Positions 9,402-17,660 of a stretch of 40,635 bases of DNA are shown piece after piece. The stretch comes from Clostridia bacterium (GTDB lineage: Bacteria > Bacillota_A > Clostridia > Oscillospirales > CAG-272), in assembly GCA_017462125.1 (NCBI GenBank), contig JAFTRQ010000199.1, positions 1 to 40,635 on the forward strand, in the 5' to 3' direction. Below the pieces are notes generated by a model. It did not search any database. It saw only the letters and a list, made by a program, of their open reading frames with translations, and was not told the DNA's origin. Within the stretch, counting starts at the first letter, position 1, and each line of letters starts with the position of its first letter. The translations under genes were made by a program, and so were the position numbers.

Positions 9402-10829
9402 ATGGGAGGATTTTTCGGAATCTCATCGAGAGTTGAGTGCTTGGGTGACGTGTTCTTCGGAACCGACTATCATTCTCATCTCGGAACAAGACGCGGTGGT
9501 CTTGCGGTCTACGACAGTGAGCTTGGACTTCAAAGAGAGATACATAATATCTCCAACTCGCCGTTCCGTACGAAATTTGAGCGGGTTTTTGAGGAGATGC
9601 GCGGTACAAGCGCCATAGGCGCGATCAGCGACAGCGACCCTCAGCCCCTGCTGATTAGATCGAAGCTTGGCACCTATGCTATCGCTACGATCGGATTGAT
9701 CAATAACGTAGATTATATTTTGAAGGAGTATTTTTCGCACACAACGGGTCATTTCAATGCGATGACCGGCGGAAATATCAACTCTACCGAGCTTGTGGCG
9801 GCGCTGATTAACCAAAAGGACAGCTTTGCCGAGGGTATCAGATTCGCGAACGACGTTGTTGAGGGAACTGTATCGATACTGATCCTGAAGGACGGCGGTC
9901 ATCTGATCGCGGCAAGGGACAAGCTTGGCAGACTTCCTCTGCTTATAGGTAAGGACGAGGACGGTTATGCCGTTACGTTTGAGTCCTTCGCATATCAAAA
10001 GCTTGGATATGAGGACGAGCGAGAGCTTGGACCGGGCGAGATCGTGGAGATTAGTCCCGACGGCATCGAGCAATTGTCGCCTCCCGGCAAAAAGATGAAG
10101 ATATGCGCGTTCCTTTGGGCTTATTACGGTTATCCCACTGCAACGTACGAGGGTGTGAACGTTGAGGCTATGCGGTATAAAAACGGCGCGATTATGGCGC
10201 AGGCCGACAAGGAAAGCGGCCGATGTGAGGGCGTGGATTATATCAGCGGAGTGCCCGATTCGGGAACACCTCACGCGATAGGCTATTCCAATGCCAGTGA
10301 GATTCCTTTTTCGAGACCCTTTATTAAGTATACTCCTACCTGGCCGAGAAGCTTTATGCCACCCAGCCAGGCAGACAGAAAAAAGGTCGCGAAAATGAAA
10401 CTCGTTCCGGTACACGATCTGATTCAGGACAAGAATCTGCTTTTCGTTGACGATTCCATCGTCAGAGGAACACAGCTTCGGGAAACCGTTGAATTCCTAT
10501 ATGAAAACGGAGCCAAGTCGGTGCATATGCGCTCGGCGTGTCCTCCCATTATGTATAGCTGCAAGTACCTGAATTTTTCAAGAGCAACAAGTCCTATGGA
10601 GCTGATCGCCAGAAAGACGATCATAGAGCTTGAAGGAGAAGAGGGATTGAGGCATATTGAGGAATACAGCGATGGCACTACGGAAAGAGGCAAGAAGCTT
10701 CGCCAGACCATCTGCGATCAGCTCCATCTTTCCACCCTTGATTTCCAATCCATAAAGGGAATAATCGAGGCTATCGGCATTGACCGAGATAAGCTTTGTA
10801 CCTATTGCTGGACAGGCGAAGAAGACTAA
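9402..10829 (+). CDS. purF: Amidophosphoribosyltransferase-family protein (PurF) lacking the glutaminase Cys
   Basis: 475 residues with the PurF architecture: an N-terminal class II glutamine amidotransferase fold, then a phosphoribosyltransferase domain with VPDSGTPHAIGY (284-295) and the PRPP loop FVDDSIVRGTQ (348-358). PurF makes phosphoribosylamine from PRPP, the first committed purine step. C-terminal cysteines (SACPP...YSC, LCTYCW) resemble those binding Fe-S in clostridial PurF. The oddity is the N-terminus: it begins MGGFFGI where active PurF has a processed Cys followed by GVFGI. The usual R-Y-S-T and H-N-G segments are replaced by ISDSD (75-79) and GLINN (98-102). No upstream Cys start exists; GAGGT fits this ATG. 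The PRPP half looks intact, so the enzyme may use free ammonia or be a regulatory paralogue. Confidence 0.85.
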   Translation: MGGFFGISSRVECLGDVFFGTDYHSHLGTRRGGLAVYDSELGLQREIHNISNSPFRTKFERVFEEMRGTSAIGAISDSDPQPLLIRSKLGTYAIATIGLINNVDYILKEYFSHTTGHFNAMTGGNINSTELVAALINQKDSFAEGIRFANDVVEGTVSILILKDGGHLIAARDKLGRLPLLIGKDEDGYAVTFESFAYQKLGYEDERELGPGEIVEISPDGIEQLSPPGKKMKICAFLWAYYGYPTATYEGVNVEAMRYKNGAIMAQADKESGRCEGVDYISGVPDSGTPHAIGYSNASEIPFSRPFIKYTPTWPRSFMPPSQADRKKVAKMKLVPVHDLIQDKNLLFVDDSIVRGTQLRETVEFLYENGAKSVHMRSACPPIMYSCKYLNFSRATSPMELIARKTIIELEGEEGLRHIEEYSDGTTERGKKLRQTICDQLHLSTLDFQSIKGIIEAIGIDRDKLCTYCWTGEED

Positions 10830-10859
10830 TTAAAGATTAATATTTTAAGTGAGGATACA

Positions 10860-10964
10860 GCGTGAAGGTTGAGTCCACTTGACACTGAATTGTTTTCTTC
10901 ACGCGCAATTTAGCCGCAAGCGGCTAAATTAAATTGAAAATAATATGTGCCGCCTCCGGCGGCA
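10860..10964 (+). repeat. Three-hairpin intergenic element, copy 1 (purF-purM)
   Basis: Three consecutive perfect stems: GCGTGAAG (10860-10867) with CTTCACGC (10897-10904); AATTTAGCCG (10907-10916) with CGGCTAAATT (10921-10930) around CAAG; and TGCCGCC (10948-10954) with GGCGGCA (10958-10964). The last stem ends just before the purM ribosome site. The first two stems recur in a related element at 37821-37926 with altered loops. Confidence 0.8.
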
Positions 10965-10978
10965 GAATGGAGTATATT

Positions 10979-12028
10979 ATGCATAACAATTCCAAGAGCG
11001 AAAGCTACGCTGCGGCGGGCGTTGATATTACCGCGGGTTACCGTGCAGTAGAACTTATGAAAAAGCACATCGCGAGAACCAAGAACGAGGGGTGTCTCGA
11101 TGATGTTGGAGGCTTTGGCGGTTGCTTCGGTCTGCCTGTTGCCGGCATGGAAGAGCCTGTGCTGGTTTCGGGAACCGACGGTTGCGGAACTAAGGTAAAG
11201 ATGGCGATTCTGATGGATAAGCATGATACCATCGGTATCGATGCCGTTGCAATGTGCGTGAATGACATTATTTGCTGTGGTGCGAAGCCCCTTTTCTTCC
11301 TTGACTACATTGCTTGCGGAAAGAATATTCCTGAGAAGATAGCATCTATTGTCGGCGGTGTTGCCGAGGGTTGCGTTCAGTCGGGCGCGGCGCTTATTGG
11401 TGGCGAGACAGCGGAGCATCCCGGTATGATGCCCGTAGAGGATTACGACCTTGCAGGCTTTGCGGTTGGTATCGTTGATAAAAAGAAAATCCTTGATAAC
11501 ACCAGAATGGCGGAGGGCGACGTTGTTGTCGCGCTTGCGTCCACGGGTGTACACTCCAACGGCTTTTCTCTTTGCAGAAAGGTGTTTGAGATAGACAAGA
11601 ATCCCGATAATCTCTATGTGCCCAACGAAAAGCTTGGCGGTAAGAGCATCGCGGAGACACTTCTTACTCCCACCAAGATATACGTTAAGAGCATTCTCGC
11701 ACTGCTTGAGCAGGTTGATGTCAAGGGTATTTCCCATATCACGGGTGGTGGATTCTATGAGAACATTCCGAGAAGCATTCCCAAGGGGCTTACCGCGAAG
11801 ATCGATAAGAGCGCAGTACGCGTGCTTCCTATCTTCGATCTTATTGCAGAGACAGGAAATGTTCCTGAGAGAGATATGTATAACACTTACAATATGGGTG
11901 TCGGTATGAGCGTTGTTGTTCCTGCAAACGAGGTGGATAAGGCAATCGAAATTCTTACCGCTAACGGCGAAACCGCTTATGTTATTGGCTCTATCGTTAA
12001 GGGTGAAGAAGGAGTTATTCTCGAATGA
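10979..12028 (+). CDS. purM: Phosphoribosylformylglycinamidine cyclo-ligase (PurM, AIR synthetase)
   Basis: 349 residues, the standard length. PurM closes the imidazole ring, turning FGAM into AIR with ATP. The AIRS-family fold is shown by [16 protein letters not shown] near the N-terminus, SGTDGCGTK, the [12 protein letters not shown] segment and [12 protein letters not shown]. The start at 10979 (MHNNSKSES) was chosen because ATGGAG lies 6 nt upstream. The frame extends to 10934, but that extension is translated from the hairpin element just upstream. The stop overlaps the purN start by four bases (ATGA), indicating translational coupling. Confidence 0.96.
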   Translation: MHNNSKSESYAAAGVDITAGYRAVELMKKHIARTKNEGCLDDVGGFGGCFGLPVAGMEEPVLVSGTDGCGTKVKMAILMDKHDTIGIDAVAMCVNDIICCGAKPLFFLDYIACGKNIPEKIASIVGGVAEGCVQSGAALIGGETAEHPGMMPVEDYDLAGFAVGIVDKKKILDNTRMAEGDVVVALASTGVHSNGFSLCRKVFEIDKNPDNLYVPNEKLGGKSIAETLLTPTKIYVKSILALLEQVDVKGISHITGGGFYENIPRSIPKGLTAKIDKSAVRVLPIFDLIAETGNVPERDMYNTYNMGVGMSVVVPANEVDKAIEILTANGETAYVIGSIVKGEEGVILE

Positions 12029-12651
12029 CAAAAATTGCAGTATTGGTTTCCGGGGGCGGCACTAATCTTCAGGCGCTTATTGATGCCGAGAAGAAAGGCC
12101 AGCTCGGAAACGGCAAAATAACGCTAGTTATCGCATCTAAACCCGGTGTTTATGCTCTTGAAAGAGCTGCAAACGCGGGAATCGAGGGCAGGGTGTTGGC
12201 TCGCAAGGATTATGATTCTATAGCGGCATATTCCAAGGCGCTTGCCGACACGATGACAGCAGAGCATATCGACCTTGTTGTGCTTGCAGGATTTTTGACC
12301 ATCATTGACGAGCAGGTTTACGAAAGGTTCCCAAACAGAATTCTGAACGTTCACCCTGCGCTGATTCCTTCCTTCTGCGGAAAGGGATTTTACGGTCTTC
12401 ACGTCCACGAGGCGGCACTTGAAAAGGGAGTCAAGGTTTCGGGCGCGACGGTACATATAGTGACCCCGGAGTGCGACGCGGGCCCCATTGTGCTTCAGAA
12501 AGCTGTTGAGGTCAAGGAGGGCGACACCCCCGAAACACTTCAGAGACGCATTATGGAAGAAGCCGAGTGGAAGATCCTTCCCGAGGCGGTCAGACTGTTC
12601 TGCGACGGAAAGATTACCGTTGAGGGCAATATAGTTCACATTAAAAATTAA
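12025..12651 (+). CDS. purN: Phosphoribosylglycinamide formyltransferase (PurN)
   Basis: 208 residues. It transfers the formyl group of 10-formyl-THF to GAR, giving FGAR. The SGGGTN phosphate loop is at residues 9-14, and the catalytic set Asn108, His110 and Asp151 is present in [10 protein letters not shown] and the ECDAGPI segment. The start overlaps purM by four bases. This is one of two formyl-THF-dependent steps under the ZTP riboswitch, the other being the AICAR transformylase at 13903; the formate-THF ligase that feeds both is at 22541. Confidence 0.96.
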   Translation: MTKIAVLVSGGGTNLQALIDAEKKGQLGNGKITLVIASKPGVYALERAANAGIEGRVLARKDYDSIAAYSKALADTMTAEHIDLVVLAGFLTIIDEQVYERFPNRILNVHPALIPSFCGKGFYGLHVHEAALEKGVKVSGATVHIVTPECDAGPIVLQKAVEVKEGDTPETLQRRIMEEAEWKILPEAVRLFCDGKITVEGNIVHIKN

Positions 12652-12672
12652 TATTAAATAGGAGAAATAATA

Positions 12673-13389
12673 ATGAAGGTATCTACTATCAAGGACGAGC
12701 TTAATTCTCTGGCATATCACGGCAGAGGAATTATTATCGGCAAAAGTGCTGACGGCAAAAAGGCAGTAACCGCTTACTTTATTATGGGTAGAAGCGTCAA
12801 CAGCAGAAACAGAATTTTTGTGGCTGAGGGCGAGAATATGAGAACCAAGGCGTTCGACGAATCCAAAATGGTGGATCCTCATCTTATCATCTACTATCCT
12901 GTAAGAGTACTTGGCAATAAGACCATTGTTACCAACGGTGACCAAACCGACACGATCTACGATCTTATGGACAAGCAGATGACCTTTGAACAGGCACTCC
13001 GCACTCGTGAGTTCGAGGACGACAAGCCTAACTTCACCCCCAGAATTTCGGGTATCATCCGCCGCGAGAAGGATGGAATGAATTTCGCAATGTCGATTCT
13101 CAAGAGTGCCGAGGGCGACGACAGCTCCTGCGAGAGATTTACTTACGCATACTCCAATCCCATCGCGGGCAGAGCAAAGTTCATTCACACCTACAACTGT
13201 GACGGCAACCCCCTGCCTTCTTTTGAGGGTGAGCCCAAGACCCTTGAGCTTCCCGACGTTGCTATCGATGAGCTGACCGATCTTATCTGGACAAATCTTA
13301 ACGAAGACAACAAGGTTTCTCTGTTCGTTCGTTACATCGACATCGAAAGTGGCGAGACAGAGACAAGAATTGTTAATAAAAATATTTGA
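12673..13389 (+). CDS. purO: IMP cyclohydrolase, PurO type
   Basis: 238 residues resembling the IMP_cyclohyd family (PF07826, archaeal-type PurO). It would close FAICAR to IMP, the last step of purine synthesis. Visible family marks are YHGRGIIIG (15-23) and GRSVNSRNRIF (39-49). It is unrelated to the MGS-fold cyclohydrolase half of PurH. The gene has its own AGGAGA site and sits one gene before a formyltransferase that lacks the PurH cyclohydrolase domain, so the two together replace bifunctional PurH. That pairing strongly supports the assignment, which otherwise rests on recognising the motifs. Confidence 0.88.
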   Translation: MKVSTIKDELNSLAYHGRGIIIGKSADGKKAVTAYFIMGRSVNSRNRIFVAEGENMRTKAFDESKMVDPHLIIYYPVRVLGNKTIVTNGDQTDTIYDLMDKQMTFEQALRTREFEDDKPNFTPRISGIIRREKDGMNFAMSILKSAEGDDSSCERFTYAYSNPIAGRAKFIHTYNCDGNPLPSFEGEPKTLELPDVAIDELTDLIWTNLNEDNKVSLFVRYIDIESGETETRIVNKNI

Positions 13390-13397
13390 GGTGCGGT

Positions 13398-13880
13398 ATG
13401 AGCATTGATTTGCTTAACCCTACGCATCCAACAATTCGTTACTTCGGGGCAAACCGCTGTATCAATGACGACGAAGTAAAGTCGTTTAACCAGCGTAAAA
13501 TTACATGTGATGAAATTGTATCTTTTGATTGCGGTCTGCTTGAAATGTATGAGATTGACAATCCTGATGCGCCATTGCGGTCCGATACGGAGCAAATTGT
13601 GGCTGTAATTTTCCGCCCTGATTTGGAACCCGCTATATATCCTGAGGGAATTGGATTTACCTTTTGCGGATATGATCTTGTAGAAGATGCTACGGCAATT
13701 AGTGCTATTACGGATTGCGGTGCAATGTTCAAATCGATTCCTTATGAAAGACTGACAGAATATGGATTGCTTCCTACATACAAAGATGCGGTTTTGACAC
13801 AGCTCGCATTGGTCGAGGAAGATCCCTGTGAAAATCACGCATACTGTATGATCTGTGAAATTTGGCGAAAGCTGGTATAA
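13398..13880 (+). CDS. Hypothetical protein, 160 residues
   Basis: I do not recognise the family. The start at 13398 (MSIDLLNPTHPTIRYFG) follows a GAGGT site about 5 nt upstream; an upstream TTG at 13386 overlapping the purO stop is less likely. The protein is acidic, has no signal peptide or membrane segment, and carries several Cys in its last third (CENHAYCMICEIW). It starts 8 nt after purO and ends 22 nt before the AICAR formyltransferase, so it is certainly co-transcribed with purine genes. Its codons look more A/T-rich than its neighbours', which suggests a later insertion. No role is assigned. Confidence 0.7.
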   Translation: MSIDLLNPTHPTIRYFGANRCINDDEVKSFNQRKITCDEIVSFDCGLLEMYEIDNPDAPLRSDTEQIVAVIFRPDLEPAIYPEGIGFTFCGYDLVEDATAISAITDCGAMFKSIPYERLTEYGLLPTYKDAVLTQLALVEEDPCENHAYCMICEIWRKLV

Positions 13881-13902
13881 AAATATATTAGGAGAATAAT
13901 TT

Positions 13903-15087
13903 ATGAAAGAATTTGAATTGAAATACGGTTGTAACCCTAATCAGAAGCCTTCCAAGATATTTATGCACGACGGAAGTGAACTTCCTATCGAAATTTTGAA
14001 CGGCAGACCCGGATACATCAATTTTCTTGATGCATTCAACTCTTGGCAGCTTGTCAAGGAGCTGAAGGAGGCTCTTGGACTTCCTGCAGTTACTTCCTTC
14101 AAGCACGTCAGCCCCACTAGTGCTGCAGTTGGTCTTCCTCTTTCCGAAAAGCTGAAGAAGGCCTGCTTCGTTGACGATATCGAGGGCCTTGACAACTCTC
14201 CCTTGGCTTGCGCTTATGCGAGAGCGAGAGGTACCGACAGAATGTGTTCCTTTGGCGACTGGGTTGCACTTTCCGACGTCTGCGACGTTACCACTGCCAA
14301 GATGATCGCGCGAGAGGTTTCCGACGGTATTATTGCTCCCGGATATGAGCCTGAGGCGCTTGAAATTCTTAAGGGCAAGAGAAAGGGTGCGTATAACATT
14401 GTTAAGATCGATCCCGATTTCACCCCCGATCCCGTTGAGAGAAAACAGGTTTACGGCATTACATTTGAGCAGGGAAGAAACAACTACAAGATCAGCGCGG
14501 ATATTTTGACTAACGTTGTCACCGCTAACAAGGATATGCCCGAGTCCGCTATCCGTGACCTTGTAATTGCCCTTATTACCTTGAAATATACACAATCCAA
14601 CTCTGTTTGCTTCGCGGTAGACGGTCAGGCAATCGGTGTTGGTGCAGGTCAGCAGTCGAGAGTTCACTGTACACGTCTTGCCGGTGGTAAGGCTGATACT
14701 TGGTTCCTCCGCCAGAGCGACAAGGTGCTGAATCTGCCCTTTAAGTCCACTCTCGGACGCCCCGACAGAGACAACGTTATCGACGGCTACATCAACCAGA
14801 ACGAAGAGGACGTTTGCGCTGACGGCAACTGGCAGAAATACTTCACCGAGCAGCCCGCACCCTTCACCAAGGAAGAGCAGAGAGCTTACCTTGACACTAT
14901 CGACGGCGTAGCCCTCGGTTCTGACGCATTCTTCCCCTTCAGCGACAACATTGAGAGAGCGAAGAAGAGCGGTGTTAAGTACATAGCAGAGCCCGGCGGT
15001 TCGATCCGCGATGATCTTGTTATTGAGTGCTGCGATAAGTACGGAATTGCTATGGCATTTACCGGAATGAGACTGTTCCACCACTAA
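13903..15087 (+). CDS. purV: Stand-alone AICAR formyltransferase (PurV; PurH without cyclohydrolase domain)
   Basis: 394 residues covering only the AICAR transformylase part of PurH; the N-terminal MGS-like cyclohydrolase domain of about 200 residues is absent. It formylates AICAR (ZMP) with 10-formyl-THF to give FAICAR. The catalytic Lys-His pair is in SFKHVSP (Lys67, His68); SNSVCFAVDGQAIGVGAGQQ-type and FFPFSDNIE-type family segments follow. The start has an AGGAG site. It consumes ZMP, the ligand of the riboswitch heading this cluster, so its position closes a feedback loop. The missing cyclohydrolase step is supplied by purO at 12673. Confidence 0.93.
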   Translation: MKEFELKYGCNPNQKPSKIFMHDGSELPIEILNGRPGYINFLDAFNSWQLVKELKEALGLPAVTSFKHVSPTSAAVGLPLSEKLKKACFVDDIEGLDNSPLACAYARARGTDRMCSFGDWVALSDVCDVTTAKMIAREVSDGIIAPGYEPEALEILKGKRKGAYNIVKIDPDFTPDPVERKQVYGITFEQGRNNYKISADILTNVVTANKDMPESAIRDLVIALITLKYTQSNSVCFAVDGQAIGVGAGQQSRVHCTRLAGGKADTWFLRQSDKVLNLPFKSTLGRPDRDNVIDGYINQNEEDVCADGNWQKYFTEQPAPFTKEEQRAYLDTIDGVALGSDAFFPFSDNIERAKKSGVKYIAEPGGSIRDDLVIECCDKYGIAMAFTGMRLFHH

Positions 15088-15107
15088 TTCAACACGGTAA
15101 AAATTCC

Positions 15108-15350
15108 GCAATACTGCGTTGTCGGTTGACGAAGACGGTTCGGAGTAGATAACTACACCGTCACCGCCTTTGCAACCTTACGCCTTGTCTTGCGAAATTT
15201 TTCCTCGCGTTGAAATCTGCGCAAGTGAAGAACGACACAGGCGAAAGATCTGCAATACTGTGTCGTCGGTTGATGCCGGCAATCTTACGCCTTGTCTTGC
15301 AAAATTTTTTCTCGCGTTGAAATCTGCGCGGGTAAAGACTGACACAGCGG
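15108..15350 (+). repeat. Direct duplication in the purV-epimerase intergenic region
   Basis: The 277-bp gap holds two imperfect copies of one block. A 'gcaatactg' start recurs at 15108 and 15252, and a 'cttacgccttgtcttgc' core at 15177 and 15284. Spacing is 144 bp between the first marks but 107 bp between the second, so copy 2 lacks about 37 bp present in copy 1. The missing piece contains a GACGGT/ACCGTC hairpin. A weak frame runs through the block, but its coding looks spurious. Confidence 0.75.
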
Positions 15351-15364
15351 TTTATGGAGGCTTT

Positions 15365-16174
15365 ATGAAACTTGCTATATGGTCTAATTATTATTATGAG
15401 CTCTCACCAGAGGATGCGGTAAGGGAGTTTATAAAAAACGGTATATATGCTTCCGAGCTTGCGGATGAGCATGGAGCGATGCTTCTTGAGCGTGGCGACG
15501 ACGTACGGGCGACGGGTAGAGCTTTTGCCGAATTTCTGAAGGAAAACGACTTCGATATGACCCAAGGACATCTTTGGTTGTATGCAAAAATATGCACGGA
15601 GCAGGGCGCGATCGAAAAGCTTTATAAGTGGATCGACCTATACGAGGCAATAGGCATACGTAATATGGTGCTTCACTGCGACGTTTTAGCGTTTGACGAG
15701 AGCAGATACGAGGAATGCGCGGCGAAAAACATCGAAAAGCTGAAGATAGTTGCCGAGTATATAAAGGACAAGGATATCACAATTTGCCTTGAGAATCTTG
15801 GTCCCCAATATGTTATAACGAACGTTGATCGGATCAATTATATTATCGATCAGGTTGGCAGCGATAAGCTTGGAATATGCCTTGATACGGGGCATCTTCA
15901 TCTTAACGGCAAGAGCCAGAGAGAATACATTCTGAAGGCGGGCAAGCGACTTCGCGCGATACATATTGCCGATAACGAGGGGAAGTGGGACCAGCATCTG
16001 ATGCCGTTTTCAGGCGGTCATATCAACTTTTCCGAGGTCGTGAGCGCGCTTCGGGAGATTGGTTACGATGGGCTTTTCAATCTTGAGATTCCCGGTGAGA
16101 GTCGGATTCCCCTTGAGCTTCGTAACGCGAAGCTTGCGTATATTCAGAGCTGTTATAATTATTTGATGCGTTGA
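15365..16174 (+). CDS. Sugar-phosphate isomerase/epimerase family protein
   Basis: 269 residues, xylose isomerase-like TIM barrel. Expected metal ligands are seen in ICLENLG, CLDTGHLH, the HIADNEG segment and NLEIPGES. The start at 15365 (MKLAIWSNYYY) follows TGGAGG; the frame extends to 15170 but only through duplicated intergenic DNA. Substrate unknown. It lies between purV and purD in the same direction, so it is probably co-transcribed although no purine step needs such an enzyme. It is only distantly similar to the minus-strand protein at 7411-8277. Confidence 0.85.
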   Translation: MKLAIWSNYYYELSPEDAVREFIKNGIYASELADEHGAMLLERGDDVRATGRAFAEFLKENDFDMTQGHLWLYAKICTEQGAIEKLYKWIDLYEAIGIRNMVLHCDVLAFDESRYEECAAKNIEKLKIVAEYIKDKDITICLENLGPQYVITNVDRINYIIDQVGSDKLGICLDTGHLHLNGKSQREYILKAGKRLRAIHIADNEGKWDQHLMPFSGGHINFSEVVSALREIGYDGLFNLEIPGESRIPLELRNAKLAYIQSCYNYLMR

Positions 16175-16199
16175 TTGAAAAAGGATCAGGAGAGTATTG

Positions 16200-17462
16200 A
16201 TGAAAATAATGGTAGTAGGCGGTGGCGGCAGAGAGCACGCCATCATAAAGAAGATAAAAGAGAATAAGAGTGTTGAAAAAATCTATGCGCTTCCCGGAAA
16301 CGGCGGTATGGCTCAGGATGCCGAGTGTGTTGATATCGGCGCCAAGGATATCGAAAAAATCGTAGCTTTTGCGGTAGAGAATTGCATTGATTATGCTGTT
16401 GTCGCGCCCGATGATCCGCTGGTGCTCGGTTGCGTGGATGCCTTGGAGAAAAAGGGAATTCCTTGCTTCGGTCCCCGAGCTGATGCTGCTATAATTGAGG
16501 GAAGTAAGGTCTTTTCCAAGAACCTTATGAAAAAATATGGTATTCCTACTGCGGCTTATGAGGTCTTTGACGATATGGATGCGGCGTTGAGGTATTTGGA
16601 GACCGCTCCCATTCCTACTGTCATTAAGGCTGACGGCTTGGCACTTGGTAAAGGCGTTATTATCGCCCAGACCCTTGATGAGGCGAAGCAGGCGGTAGTT
16701 TCCATGATGCAGGACAAGCAATTCGGCTCCAGTGGTGACCACATCGTTATCGAAGAATTTTTGACAGGCCCCGAGGTGTCGGTTCTTGCCTTCACCGACG
16801 GAAATGTCGTCAAGCCCATGATCTCCTCTATGGATCACAAGAGAGCCGGCGACAACGACACGGGACTTAACACCGGCGGTATGGGCACGGTTGCTCCCAA
16901 TCCCTATTACACCGCCGATATTGCCGACGATTGTATGGAGACCATTTTCAAGCCCACGATTGCAGCTATGAATGCCGAGGGCAGAACCTTCAAGGGCTGT
17001 CTCTACTTCGGACTTATGCTCACCCCTAACGGCCCCAAGGTTATCGAATATAACTGCCGTTTCGGTGACCCCGAAACGCAGGTCGTCCTTCCTCTCCTTG
17101 AAAGCGACCTGCTGACAGTTATGCAGGCGACCACAAACGGCACGTTAGCGGATACCGAGGTCAAGTTTAGCGACAAGCATGCTTGTTGCGTAATTATGGC
17201 ATCGGCAGGCTACCCTCAATCCTACGAAAAGGGTTATGAGATGACGATACCTGCAGATATCGCTCCCGACGTTTACGTTGCGGGCGCGAAGATTTCTGAC
17301 GGTAAGCTTCTTACAAACGGCGGCAGAGTGCTTGGTGTAACCAGTATTGCAGACACCCTTGAGGATGCTATAGAGGCATCCTATACCAAGGTCGAAAAAA
17401 TAAGCTTTGGTAACGCATATTACAGACATGATATCGGTCAGCGTGCGCTGGCGGCAAAATAA
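16200..17462 (+). CDS. purD: Phosphoribosylamine-glycine ligase (PurD, GAR synthetase)
   Basis: 420 residues, typical length. It joins phosphoribosylamine and glycine with ATP to form GAR. The protein begins MKIMVVGGGGREHA, the family's N-terminal nucleotide-fold signature. ATP-grasp segments include KADGLALGKGV, NTGGMGTV and the metal-binding YNCRFGDPETQ near residue 285. The start at 16200 has AGGAG 7 nt upstream; a TTG one codon earlier is less likely. PurD uses the unstable phosphoribosylamine made by PurF, whose glutaminase half is degenerate here. Confidence 0.96.
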   Translation: MKIMVVGGGGREHAIIKKIKENKSVEKIYALPGNGGMAQDAECVDIGAKDIEKIVAFAVENCIDYAVVAPDDPLVLGCVDALEKKGIPCFGPRADAAIIEGSKVFSKNLMKKYGIPTAAYEVFDDMDAALRYLETAPIPTVIKADGLALGKGVIIAQTLDEAKQAVVSMMQDKQFGSSGDHIVIEEFLTGPEVSVLAFTDGNVVKPMISSMDHKRAGDNDTGLNTGGMGTVAPNPYYTADIADDCMETIFKPTIAAMNAEGRTFKGCLYFGLMLTPNGPKVIEYNCRFGDPETQVVLPLLESDLLTVMQATTNGTLADTEVKFSDKHACCVIMASAGYPQSYEKGYEMTIPADIAPDVYVAGAKISDGKLLTNGGRVLGVTSIADTLEDAIEASYTKVEKISFGNAYYRHDIGQRALAAK

Positions 17463-17660
17463 AAGTTCAAATTTTGATTTGTCGACTGATACGAATATCC
17501 TTATACGGCGGAGAAGTGAGAAGGTTAGCAAAAGAAGAAATTTTGTTTGAATCGTTTCTGATTGCAGTGTGTGTAGCTTTCTGATGGATTTAGAAAGTTG
17601 GATAAATTGTGTGCTGCATAGCCAAAGACAAGATTCAAAATGGACAAAGGAGAAACAGAA

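Noticed and set aside
10934..10978. N-terminal extensions of purM, fhs (22484) and pyrE (34361)
   Set aside because: The extra codons are translated from hairpin elements; downstream ATGs match family N-termini and, for purM and pyrE, have proper ribosome sites.
15170..15364. Longer start for the second epimerase-like gene
   Set aside because: The added residues come from the duplicated intergenic block; TGGAGG precedes the ATG at 15365.
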